Below, piece after piece: positions 10,925-20,900 of a stretch of DNA of 64,000 bases. Made by a program: the position numbers and the translations under genes. The number at the start of each line of letters is the position of its first letter. Positions within the stretch are counted from its first letter, which is position 1. The stretch is from Seminavis robusta (taxonomy: Eukaryota; Bacillariophyta; Bacillariophyceae; Naviculales; Naviculaceae). The stretch is from assembly GCA_903772945.1 (NCBI GenBank), contig CAICTM010000147.1, positions 1 through 64,000 of the forward strand, in the 5' to 3' direction. Under the pieces are notes generated by a model. The model searched no databases, was not told the origin of the DNA, and saw only the letters and a program-made list of their open reading frames with translations.

Positions 10925-13900
10925 TCAATGATTCCATCCCACCAGCAATCCAGGAGGCGGAGGTCCGCTCCCCGACCCACCACCACCGGTGGAGCTTTTT
11001 CGCGTGCTGCTCCTGTGCCGTCTGGGTCTTTCTTTGTCCGCACTCTTGACCTGGAGGGGTGGCACTTGATCTTCGGCGCTTTTAGGAGCGCTACTAGGAG
11101 CGCTGGGACTCCTGCTGGATTTCCGTCGAATTCTCTCCGTCGTCCCGTCCATACTTCGTTGAGCCCGTGGACGTCTTCGACGATCCCTTCCACCGCTGTC
11201 AGGCGTTGCTCCAGTGCCATTTGTGGAGGAGACTCGAGGAGCTCGGGAGCTGCGCCGCCGATCGCTACTGCCTCGGCTAGACCGTGACGATTTGTTGATG
11301 GTGTTGTTGGGTGTATGCGATAGCAGTGGATCGTGTTTGGGTTCCACCAGCAATTTTCCTGTTTTCTCCCCTGTCAAATCTAGCTGAAGGGGCTTTTCGC
11401 CCCGTGTTGACTCGTCATCAATACACTTGACGAATCCTTGCGGTGGTTGTTGAAAGGTTTGACTCAAGTCCAATGCCATTGGACGCTGACTAGCCGAGAG
11501 TTCATCATCGAGACATTTGGGCTGAAGCACGAGAGCAGCCAAATCCATGTCCAAATCCGAAGAAGTCGAAGTGCTGTCTCGTACGGACTGGGTCCTGGTG
11601 GATGGGTGCCTTCGGGTGGAGGGTGGTTTGCTCAAGCTTTGACTGCCAACGCTGTGACCGCCCATGGTGCTCTGGCTACCCACACTGTGGCCACTCAAAT
11701 TGGACATGACTGGTGTTGTTTTCGCAGCTGGCGGAGTGAAGTTTCGTCTCAATGGAGTGGATGCAAGCCTATTGCTCCTGACGGGCGAAACGGACCTTCC
11801 TCCTCCCAGCAAACTATCCCCTCTCAGATTCTGATTCTTGTCGACGTAGCTGACTCTTTTGTCGTTATCGTTATCGTCGTCATCATGATTGTTGCTTCGT
11901 CTGGAAGACAGGTTGCTGCCTGTGGAATTCTTCGAGTTTTCCTTCATGCTGCGGTCGCGTTCTGTCTTGTCCTCTTCTTCGTCTTCTTCAAGGGCAACCA
12001 TTAGCGTGGTTTTCTTGGGCGAGATCGGCATCCCACCCCAAGGTAGGTCTTTCTTGTCTTCTTTGGCGGGTATCGTGGCGTTTTTCGTCCCGCCCCAAGG
12101 GAGGTCTTCCGTTTCCTCTTTGGCAGGTATCGTGGTCTTTTTCGCCCCGCCCCAAGGGAGGTCTTCCGTGTCATCTTTGGTAGTCGTGGTCTTTTTCGTC
12201 CCGCCCCAAGGTAGGTCTTCCGTGTCGTCTTTGGTAGAAATCTTCGTCCCGCCCCAGGGGAGGTCTTCGGTGGCTGGTTTTTTCTTGGCCTTGCCACCAC
12301 CCCACGGTAGGTCTTCCTCGTCTTCTTCGTCTTCTTCCACGGAAATCATGAGCTGTTTACTGGACTTTTTGGCACCTGCCATGCCGGATTTTTTTGCCAT
12401 CATCATTTGAGCGCGTGGCAGTGCCCGTCGTTGAAAGCTGGGTGGAGCAGCATTGGCTTTGGGCGCGCCATTGGGAAGACCTTCCGGACCGTCGCTGGTT
12501 AGTTTGCGAACCGATGTGAACATGTCCATCATACTGGTAGCGAACCAATCGGGTTGTGTAGATTGCAGATTGGTATTGGGATCCTCGTCATCATCGCTGT
12601 CATCTCCATTGAGCGCCGATTCCTGCTTTCGTTTCGCAATGAGTTTGGATTGTCGATCTTTGGCCTTTTTGAGAAAAATGTGTAATCGTTGTTGGAGCAC
12701 ACCATTGGTGATGGCTCCCTTTTTCGTGAGCACTCGCTTGAGTCGTTGAAACGTTTCATCGTCTTCAAACAGCACATCGTTGATATCCTGGGGAGTGTAA
12801 TCCAATTTTTCGAATTGTGCCCTTTTCTTACTCGATGTCGGCCGCACCCGCCTTCGCGGTTCCAACTCTGTTGGAAATTCTGTTTGTGTGAATAGAAAAT
12901 TGTTGTCCAATCGTCCCGTGGCGACGACAGCTCCTCCCTTGGCGAGGAACTCTTGGAATGCCTGTAGTAAATCCTCCTTGTTGTTTTTCTTCATGAGGTT
13001 TCTGGCACTCCGACTGCGTTTTGGTTTTCTCCGTCTTGGTAGAATTTCGGATGTTTTTGTGCCATCGAATGTCTTGGACCGCGAAATCCCTCGTTTCTCG
13101 GGTGTTCCTCGTGCAACGGGATTAATGGCCGGATCGGACGACTTGGTTCGTTGGGGTCTTCGACGTTGAGAGGACCCATTGCCGAGTCGTCGATTGGCAC
13201 GTCGTTGTTGTCGTCTTTTGCTATCACTGTCATCCATGTTACTGTTGTCGTTATTGTTGTCGTTTTTGCTTTCTTGTAGAGATCCCGCCGATACATTTGA
13301 AGCATCCGGCATGGATCCATCTTTCATGTTGTTGCTGCTGTTGTTGTTTTCATCATCATCATCATCATTGTCGCTGTCCGATGACGAGGAGCTGTCGCTA
13401 TCACTATTATTTTTATTGTCATCACTGTTCCGTCTGGTTTGTCGACTGTGACTGCTATTGCCCATGAGTCTGGATCGTCGATTGCTATTGCTCATGCGAG
13501 AGGCGGACATACTCTTGAGCCCTGCTTCTTCATCGAGTGCATCTTGAATCCATTCGTCATCAAATAGATCTTCACCCTTTATTTCTCGTCCCATGTAGAC
13601 AATAATATGTGGATCCGGTTCATCTTCCTCAAAGTCTCCCAACTTGAAGAGTGCCCGTGTGGATGCCACAAAACGGGTCGACATGGATTTGGCCGGCATT
13701 CCTCGGCCTCGTCCAAAACCACGTCCACGTCCACGTCCACGTCCACCGAGTCCCCGTCCACCGAGTCCCCGTCCACCGGATCCGAAATCGCGGGTACTCA
13801 TGGCTCGATTGGCCATCATGCTTTGTCTCATGGCACCGTCACCACTGAGACTTCGAGAGACGGGTTTTCGCATGGGACGTTTCATGGCATCCCCCGTGTT

Positions 13901-14329
13901 GCTTCGAAACAGACTGGGTCGATCGGAATTGGGATCGATTTCCTCCGGACTTTTGGGTTTGTGACTGCTTCCCAGTCGGGACAGCGCATCGGTTCGACTG
14001 CTACTACTAGTGCTATTTCGGCTGCTGGTGCTATTTCGGCTCGTATTCATGTTGTCGTTGTTTTGGTTGTTGCTACGGTGGCTGCTGTCGCTAATGATCC
14101 GTTTGGCGCGACGGGGACTTGGTCTGGGTTTGGGTTTGTCCTCCTCGCTTTCGCTGTCTTTTTCTTCTTCTTCTTGCAAGTCCTTGACAGACTCTTCCAC
14201 TTCGGAATCCGATCCCGATTCTGACTCTTCCTCCCCACTACTGCTACTGCTCGACTCTTCTTCCTCCCCACTCCCCGATTCTTCTTCCTCCTCCTCCTCA
14301 TCTTCGCGAATTGGTTCTTCAGCAATCAT
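10925..14329 (-). CDS. Large acidic, mostly disordered protein with six LPWGG repeats
   Basis: This is a single-exon protein of 1134 residues that I do not recognise. From the N-terminus it has a Glu/Ser-rich acidic stretch (about 1-75), Ser/Asn/Arg-rich disorder, an Arg-Gly-rich patch made of GGRGLG and GRGRG words (about 185-215), and a short ordered-looking segment with VYMGREIKGEDLFDDEW (about 242-262). A Ser/Asp/Asn-rich stretch follows, then a mixed, possibly helical region with two ordered-looking stretches (about 430-590). Six copies of an (E/D)DLPWGG motif lie at about 673-768, separated by Lys/Thr-rich linkers of about 10-13 residues. The C-terminal third is Ser/Arg-rich. RG-rich plus acidic and Arg/Ser low-complexity sequence is common in RNA-associated or condensate-forming proteins, so a nuclear or RNA-related role is an inference only. 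The repeated Trp motif could be a multivalent docking site. The antisense strand is also open in places because of the skewed composition. Confidence 0.75.
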   Translation of the reverse strand: MIAEEPIREDEEEEEEESGSGEEEESSSSSSGEEESESGSDSEVEESVKDLQEEEEKDSESEEDKPKPRPSPRRAKRIISDSSHRSNNQNNDNMNTSRNSTSSRNSTSSSSRTDALSRLGSSHKPKSPEEIDPNSDRPSLFRSNTGDAMKRPMRKPVSRSLSGDGAMRQSMMANRAMSTRDFGSGGRGLGGRGLGGRGRGRGRGFGRGRGMPAKSMSTRFVASTRALFKLGDFEEDEPDPHIIVYMGREIKGEDLFDDEWIQDALDEEAGLKSMSASRMSNSNRRSRLMGNSSHSRQTRRNSDDNKNNSDSDSSSSSDSDNDDDDDENNNSSNNMKDGSMPDASNVSAGSLQESKNDNNNDNSNMDDSDSKRRQQRRANRRLGNGSSQRRRPQRTKSSDPAINPVARGTPEKRGISRSKTFDGTKTSEILPRRRKPKRSRSARNLMKKNNKEDLLQAFQEFLAKGGAVVATGRLDNNFLFTQTEFPTELEPRRRVRPTSSKKRAQFEKLDYTPQDINDVLFEDDETFQRLKRVLTKKGAITNGVLQQRLHIFLKKAKDRQSKLIAKRKQESALNGDDSDDDEDPNTNLQSTQPDWFATSMMDMFTSVRKLTSDGPEGLPNGAPKANAAPPSFQRRALPRAQMMMAKKSGMAGAKKSSKQLMISVEEDEEDEEDLPWGGGKAKKKPATEDLPWGGTKISTKDDTEDLPWGGTKKTTTTKDDTEDLPWGGAKKTTIPAKEETEDLPWGGTKNATIPAKEDKKDLPWGGMPISPKKTTLMVALEEDEEEDKTERDRSMKENSKNSTGSNLSSRRSNNHDDDDNDNDKRVSYVDKNQNLRGDSLLGGGRSVSPVRSNRLASTPLRRNFTPPAAKTTPVMSNLSGHSVGSQSTMGGHSVGSQSLSKPPSTRRHPSTRTQSVRDSTSTSSDLDMDLAALVLQPKCLDDELSASQRPMALDLSQTFQQPPQGFVKCIDDESTRGEKPLQLDLTGEKTGKLLVEPKHDPLLSHTPNNTINKSSRSSRGSSDRRRSSRAPRVSSTNGTGATPDSGGRDRRRRPRAQRSMDGTTERIRRKSSRSPSAPSSAPKSAEDQVPPLQVKSADKERPRRHRSSTRKSSTGGGGSGSGPPPPGLLVGWNH

Positions 14330-16150
14330 CTTATTTTGTCTTATCCGATGCTGCCTTATCTTCCCAATTGATGACTGATGGGTAGAACTGACCTGACCCG
14401 AGCTTAAGTCCAGCTTAAGTCCAGCTTAAGACCAAGCCAAAGGGTATCCAAGGGGTAACTGGGCACCAATATCTCCTGATCTGATCAGGAAGCCAACTAT
14501 AATAACACCTTCTGGTGCTCTGAAGAAACGGCTTCTGGTCACTGAGCTGTGGGTATACGGTGATATACCAAGGGATAGAGCTTCAGGTCTTCTTTAGGGT
14601 CTTCTGCTACCCCTCCGTATTACTCTTCCTCTCCTGAAGCTAACTCCAACCAACACGTGCGTAAGGCACGAGAGAGCAAATTCTTGGAAGGGTACGGGAG
14701 TTTCTTCAGCCGCTGACACTAGACACTAGACTAATGGCTAGTGCTTGATGATTCCCACTATCGATGCTATCTGGCTGGTCTGCAATCTAACTGCTAAGAG
14801 AATGCACAGCTGAATAAGGGAATCATGCAGGTCTCCTTACAGTACTGTATTGATAAGAGGGAGAAACGCCAACAGACTGCTCTAGCTAGCTAGTAGACAG
14901 GTCTTCTATGAACAGTGGCAGAAGCAACCAGATTTGCCGTTGCTCTCAATAGTGCCATGCTTGTGATGATGATGGTCCATCGAATTCCCATGTGAGAAAG
15001 ATGGCTCCCAAGATTCATCACTGATCTTGAACTTAAGTCTTCTTGTAGATTTGCTCATGACACTGCTGGGAAGTGTAATCTTGCCGTGTTTCAGGCCAAA
15101 TTTGGGGAGGGCTGGATTTAGAGCACTTGCTTGCTGATGATGATGATATTATGATGATGCCACAAAGCACAAAAAGATCTGTGACAGCTTCTGTGACTGG
15201 GTCCATACTACGAAGCCACAGGGCTCGGGGGCCAGATTGGGTTTATGGAGCTGTTAGGATGGTACGGCAGTCCTGGTACGACAGGTGCCATCGGAGGGCA
15301 GGAGCAATGAGCAAAAAGATCTCAGATGCTCTTCTCTCGTTCTTTCTTCAAGGCGAGATGCGTCAGAAGAGAAACAGGTACCAATCGGTACATGCCAGTA
15401 GCTATAACAGCCTTCCATGGAGGCTCCTCTAAGGGATGTGGTTGACGTTTAGTAGAGGAGGGACCAACCGGGTACCCACGGATTTTGCCCCGCCCCTTTC
15501 TAACCACAAGAGTGCGTTGCTTGGCTGGCTTCTTGCTACAACATATAAGGATCAGCTGAGGCAGCGAGGGATGATTGACTGGTCGAGATACTGTAAGTAA
15601 CGTCGCGATCTAGTAGTAGAAACGGACGAGCGAACGATGTACCGTACGGTAGAGCAGGTGGCTGCGCAAGAAAAGTAACTCGCTTCAAGTGCTGATGCTT
15701 TCGCAGCCAGCTTCGCGACCGAGCGTTGATGAAGTACCTGTACCGTACAGCTGCTGGCTACATGTATCCACGCCAAAGCCAAGAAGACAAACCATCATGA
15801 ATACCGGTACTAGTACTGTAAAGTACAGCCAGTCGCTGGTGCGATGCTCTGAATTCGATGAATCGGTATGGTATGTACCGTTTTTACGTCAACATCGTGT
15901 GGTACCACCGGGTAAGTACTGTTTTTCCCACAGTAGAAATCGTCTTCCAATCAGCCACTCGTTGTGCAGCCTCTGCTCGTAGTTTTCCCCATCAAACCGC
16001 ACAAAGGCCGTGGACGGTGAAATCGACCGCCACAAAGCTAATAGCTCATACAGGCAACATAGGTTTTCTGATCAAAACAACTCTAGCTAGCCAAGCTCAC
16101 AATCTGAAAGAAGACAAAGTGTCGTCTGAACGAACATAAACTGCAAGTCA
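14330..16150. other. Intergenic, no confident gene
   Basis: This is upstream DNA of both flanking divergent genes. A short open frame at 15127-15432 (101 codons) has no recognisable domain. Near 14400-14430 a CCAGCTTAAG-type word is repeated in tandem (AGCTTAAGTCCAGCTTAAG). CTAG runs occur at about 14880-14895. Confidence 0.3.
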
Positions 16151-17176
16151 ATGGAGGAGCCAATATTATATTCCAGCGAAGAAACCTTTACTAGCTCCGA
16201 TGACGACGATGTCGACGATGTCGAGACACAACCCCCCACGAGAAGCGTTCTGAGAGGTTATCAGGGGCGACGGTTTGAGCTAGATTTGGAGTATAGGCCG
16301 GATCACGACCAGATGCAAGTGGAGGAAGCAAAAGATGATACTGCAAGTTCGGGCTGGAATGAAGAGTTGCCCTTTCCTGGGCAATTGGATCCAAGGAGAA
16401 TGCAGCTGACGCCAGAGGAGAGAGCATGGGCCTTGGATATCAAGTCTGTTATAGAGGGTGCTGTAGATCTAGGGAACTTTTCGGACCTCATCTATGCCCA
16501 GCTTGCCCTTTACACTCAGGGAGACACAATGGCCGCGGTACGCCGTGCATACAACATGCAAGACTTCTTGCAAGAGTATGATATCCTGAACACATACGAA
16601 GAAGCCATGAGATGTTTGCCCAACCTATTGATAGAAGGCACCTGCTACAACATGTTCATGTCATTCAGCTATCTTCCAGAAGATGGTAGATACACCATCG
16701 TCTACGATCAAGCCAAGTTTGACATTCGTTGTGTGGAAAACCCAGAACAATTTTGCACCTCAATCAAGAGTCTGTTCTACATCAACCAGATAATGAGGCC
16801 TGATTTGCAAGCTCATCGTCAAGGATTGGGTTACTTGGTGGAATGTGGTGGCTACGAATGGGGGCAAGGCATGGTTGACTTGCAAGCCTATGTACGTTTG
16901 ATGTCGGAGCTCCACATCGCGTTTCCTCTTCCAGTGCACAGCGTGAAACACTTCAACACGTCCATGCTCTTCAATGTCCTCCTGCCAATCGTCAAGAGGG
17001 CCATACCCGCAGAGATGCAAGAGAACTTCGAAATAGGATGTACTTTTGCCGGCGGCATGCGACTGGACCAGTTCTACATGCTCCCTACACCAGAGGCAGC
17101 ATCAGAACGATTCCGTCGTCAATTGAAGATTGCAGCCAAGATTCGGTACGACAATGAAAGGATATTCACCCTGTAG
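16151..17176 (+). CDS. CRAL-TRIO/SEC14-like lipid-binding domain protein
   Basis: This is a single-exon protein of 341 residues. The first 90 residues are acidic and disordered. A helical stretch (about 90-160) contains TPEERAWALDIK and YNMQDFLQEYDILNTYEEAM, resembling the N-terminal helical part of SEC14 proteins. The rest (about 165-320) has the alternating strand/helix pattern of a CRAL-TRIO domain, including DGRYTIVYDQAKFD and, toward the end, VLLPIVKRAIPAEMQENFEIG, which fits the region after the hydrophobic pocket. Members bind and move phosphoinositides, phosphatidylcholine or other hydrophobic ligands between membranes. Diatoms carry many short, divergent proteins of this kind. There is no signal peptide or membrane segment, so it is probably cytosolic. 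The family call rests on overall pattern rather than one decisive motif. Confidence 0.65.
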   Translation: MEEPILYSSEETFTSSDDDDVDDVETQPPTRSVLRGYQGRRFELDLEYRPDHDQMQVEEAKDDTASSGWNEELPFPGQLDPRRMQLTPEERAWALDIKSVIEGAVDLGNFSDLIYAQLALYTQGDTMAAVRRAYNMQDFLQEYDILNTYEEAMRCLPNLLIEGTCYNMFMSFSYLPEDGRYTIVYDQAKFDIRCVENPEQFCTSIKSLFYINQIMRPDLQAHRQGLGYLVECGGYEWGQGMVDLQAYVRLMSELHIAFPLPVHSVKHFNTSMLFNVLLPIVKRAIPAEMQENFEIGCTFAGGMRLDQFYMLPTPEAASERFRRQLKIAAKIRYDNERIFTL

Positions 17177-18048
17177 CTAGCTAGCACATAGAAAGAGGAA
17201 CTTTCCAAACCAAGATGGATCCAGGAAGATTCGACTCCTTGGCTATCTATCTAGCTAGCTAGCAGAAGCAGTGCTGGCATCCGTAGACAAACTTTGCTAG
17301 GTCTACTCTTCTAAACGAATGGGGAGTTACTATGGATTAGAGAGAGCTAAGATGAGGATGGGGACAGAGCTCCAGGGGAGGGCACGATGCATGAACGCAA
17401 GGCAAGCAATCAAGTGATCGAACCCAGTCGATGTGAAAGCAGTCCTGAAACGTGGCCTACTAGCTAGCTATTAGTAGATCGTACCAGTACCTAGGTAGCC
17501 GCGGGAGTTAAAAAAGTGGCGCGGAACCGCGCTTTCGATGGAAAAGTAACAATTTCAACTACCTTATCTAAGTTTAGTTTTATGGTTTACTGTAAGTGTA
17601 CTTTTGTGTGTGTGTTCTGGGAATAAAAGAGCCTACTGATTGAACTACTGGATATACTGGTATTGGATCTCTCTGAAGATTGATGACACGGTTGTGTGTT
17701 GTAGATTGCGTTCGTTGACCAGACGTTACTTCGGCATGATATCAAGGTCTTACACAAGTCAACGATTCGATTGATTTTTTCTGCGTGGGGTGGTTGGGCG
17801 TGATCTTTTGTTTCAAGGTACTGTAGTAGGTGGTGGCAATTGTGTGTGGGTGAGAGTCGAGTCCTTGGGGATGGTGGGCGGAAGATGTTTGGAAATTCGT
17901 CTTGCTTCCTCCCCAAGTTTGTGGAGGGTTGAGGGTTTGGACGAGAAGAGGATGGATGTGGATGAATACAAATAAAGACAAAGAAATAGTGGATGGATAG
18001 ATGGATGGATGGAATGCAAGGAGCCCCCCGTTTTGTTTGTAAGCGTTC
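17177..18048. other. Intergenic between convergent genes
   Basis: No gene is supported. It holds CTAG runs directly after the upstream stop codon (17176-17190 and 17247-17262) and a GGAT/GATA-type simple repeat (about 17990-18012) close to the end of the downstream minus-strand gene. Confidence 0.3.
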
Positions 18049-20103
18049 TTACTGCTCCAGCAGCACAGACGTCGTCGACTCTTGGGTAAATGACGTTTCC
18101 ACTCCTTGAACATCCAACAAGTCACCCGTCGGTACAGTATCTTCCTCTTCGGTCGACGCCTGATCCACACTACTGCTCACGGAATTGTTGGACGTAAGGT
18201 TGACCGTGGTGACATTGATTCCAGAGGGAGTTGTGGAGGTGGACGAAACCGAACACGATCCCGATGCGGCTTCCTCCTCTTCTTCTTCGAGTCCATCTTC
18301 GTAGTCCTTGGTATCTTCGTCGGTTGGTTTGGTCAGGACGGTTGTGAACACTGGCGCTTTTGTTGTAGTATCCTTGGTTCCCATTTCTTCGTCGTCATGT
18401 TCGGCTGCTGCTGCCGCGGCGGCTTCGTATCCATTGTGCGGTCCCTCGTCGGCATTGCCATTGTTGTTGTTTCCGCTACGAAGATGCTTGTGACCACCCG
18501 TGGTGGCTTGCAGAATGTACGTAAAAATCAAGAGAGCGACACAGACAATGAGAATGTAGACGACAATGCGCAACCAGAGGTTCTGTTTCCAGTAGCTTTG
18601 ACTGGTGTTGTCGTCGCTGTTGTCTTGTTGCGTTTCAATGGCTTGCACTCCATTGTTGTTGTTGCTTTCCTCGGATGGGGTGTTTTTGTCATCTGGCTTT
18701 GGTGGTGCATCTGTTGCGGAATTATCACCATTGTTGGGAGCCGTGGTGGATCTGGAAATGTCGAGTACAATGGTGGTAGTGTTGAGTACAGGGAGATTGT
18801 CCATGACTCCATCATCATCCGTCACTCCTTCCGCATCCTCTTGCGCAATGGAATCGTCTTCGTCGTTGGGAGTGTCTTGCTCTTCGGGAGTATCATTGGA
18901 GACCATGTCGTTTGTTTTGTTGTTAAAGTTGAAAGCGTTGTTGTCAGTGGCATGACAGTACGTATCGCAATTGATCCCACAACAGGCTTGGGCAATAATG
19001 TGTGGTTGTGTGACACAGCATGGATCTAGATGCGCTCGTGGACTGGCACCACAAAAGAGATTGTCGACATTGGTATTGTTGTTTTGGGTATTGAGTTCAT
19101 CCCAACAGAGCGATTGTTCAAAATTGGCCGCATTCTCAAACATGCCTTCGATGGAAGCGACATTGCTCATGTTCCACTTGGAAATATCGCGATTGAAGGA
19201 AACGGCGGATTCGAACATGCTGCACCATACGAAATTGTAAATGTAGAACAAGATGAGTGATTGAGTAAGGGCCATTCCAAGCACAACCTATGTATATAGT
19301 AGTAAAGGTAGAAGTGCTTACCGATCCATAAAGATGGCACTTTGCAGGTCCCACATTCTCACATCGGCATTAAAGTTTGTGGCTCTGGAGAACATGAAAT
19401 TGAAATATTGGACCTTGGAGACATCCCACGTTTCTACTCCCACGCCTTCAAAAAAGGTGGCTCCCTAAGTAGAATGAAAAAGATGAGTTGAGTTGAATCG
19501 AATCACAATCACATGTTTTGTGAAAATAATGACATAGTCTACCTGAAACATGTGCGCCATACTGGTGACCGCCTTGGTATTGAACATGGACAGATCTCCT
19601 ACAAAATTGGCAGCGCTTTTGAACATGCGAGTCATGTCCGTGACAGCCGAAGTATTCCAATGGTCCAAAAATGGTTTTCCACGAAACGTTTCGCATCCAT
19701 TGAATAGGTCACTCATATCGGTCACTTTGGCGGTATTCCATTGACTCAAGTCTTCGTCCATTTGCGTGGCGCCTTTGAAGAGTCCCGCCATGTTGGTTAC
19801 CTCACTAGTGTCCCAATCGCCAATGGGGCCTCGTAGATTTGTGATTTCGGCCTTGTTGTGATCGCTGCCCAAATACAACGACACGGCGGAGCGCAATACT
19901 TCGTTCGTCATGGGCACGCCATTGCCAAAGTCACGGCCGGGGCGGCTAGATGGGTTTGTGCTAGTAGTACTACTAGCAGCATCATCTTGGCCTTGTCCAT
20001 TTACCACCGTCAGCACTAGACACAACGCTAGACATAGTAGGAGTCTAGTACTAGAAGTAGAAGTAAAAGTAGAAAGAGCCATGGTCATGATTTGATTGAT
20101 CAT
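18049..20103 (-). CDS. DUF285 (BspA-like) type I surface protein, three exons
   Basis: The exons, in transcript order, are 20103-19543, 19464-19322 and 19219-18049, giving 624 residues. All introns are GT-AG (78 and 102 bp) and all joins keep frame. A signal peptide covers residues 1-36. About six DUF285 repeats follow (about 75-270), each with the WDTS.VT.M..LF pattern; this fold was named from bacterial and protist surface proteins. A Cys-rich module at about 274-325 contains LCWDEL, FCGA, DPCC, ACCG and CDTYC. Then comes an Asp/Asn/Thr-rich stalk, one membrane helix (about 445-470) and an acidic cytoplasmic tail rich in Glu, Ser and Thr. It is transcribed away from the neighbouring family member that starts at 20901. 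A role in adhesion or recognition at the plasma membrane is inferred from family architecture. Confidence 0.85.
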
Positions 20104-20900
20104 TCAACTTGAATGAATTTGAATAGATGAGAAAGAAGTGAGACACAGCTTCAGATGAGAGTAGACTAGAAATAGCTGGAATTGAATTGCACCAATGACA
20201 AGAGTGTAGCTGTAATTGAATTCAATTGAAAGGGCGGCAAACCTACTTCTAGACTAGCTAGTCTACTAGTCTTTGGATTGGATTGAATGGAATGGATTGA
20301 ATGGAGTGGAGGTGGAGCACAAGTAAGCAACGACGACGGTGCGGAATGCACAATGGGAAACACGAAGAGCGAAAAAAATAAAAATCGATTCATGGAGGAT
20401 GCCTGGTCTCGCCTCACGTCGTGTGGACCGTTTGATTTAGCACTGTGACCCATTGACCGAAGATGTCACATATACTTCGCATCAGAGTGACGCGCCTTGC
20501 AAGCTACTATTTTAAGATGCTCCATCTGATCTACTTAGAAACGATAACAATGGGAGTAGACAAGAGACAATGGCCCTTCTCCAAATTCAAACCAACAGAG
20601 ATTGGAATTCGAGAGTTATTTAGAACCAGCAAGCCGGTCGTAACATCCCTTCCCACCCATTTCTGTGGATCCGAAAATGTGGCGCCAATTCCTCATTCAT
20701 CCAAAAACGGCCAACTCGATTTCATCCATTCTCATTCATCTTCTTCAATAGTCTACTACTAGCTAGACTAGTCTACTAATATCTATCTTTTGGGATATGA
20801 TTCATTGATTCACTCCAAGAAGCACTTCTCTACTTTTCTAGCTAGCTACCATTACACAGTGATTGTCAAGTCAAGTCAAATCCAAGTCCACAAGCACAAG
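20104..20900. promoter_or_regulatory. Shared upstream region of two divergent DUF285 genes
   Basis: These 797 bp separate the start codons of two divergently transcribed DUF285 genes and must hold both promoters. Visible features are GAATGGATTGAATGG simple-repeat runs (about 20280-20310) and CTAG-rich words near both ends (20255-20270 and 20758-20775). An open frame from 20463 to 20762 has no recognisable content. No core promoter element was identified. Confidence 0.5.

Noticed and set aside
12001-12410. Long open frames antisense to the LPWGG repeats (Pro-Gln-Gly-Arg-Ser repeats)
   Set aside because: They are antisense shadows of the in-frame LPWGG repeat on the minus strand; the minus frame is one uninterrupted 1134-residue protein.
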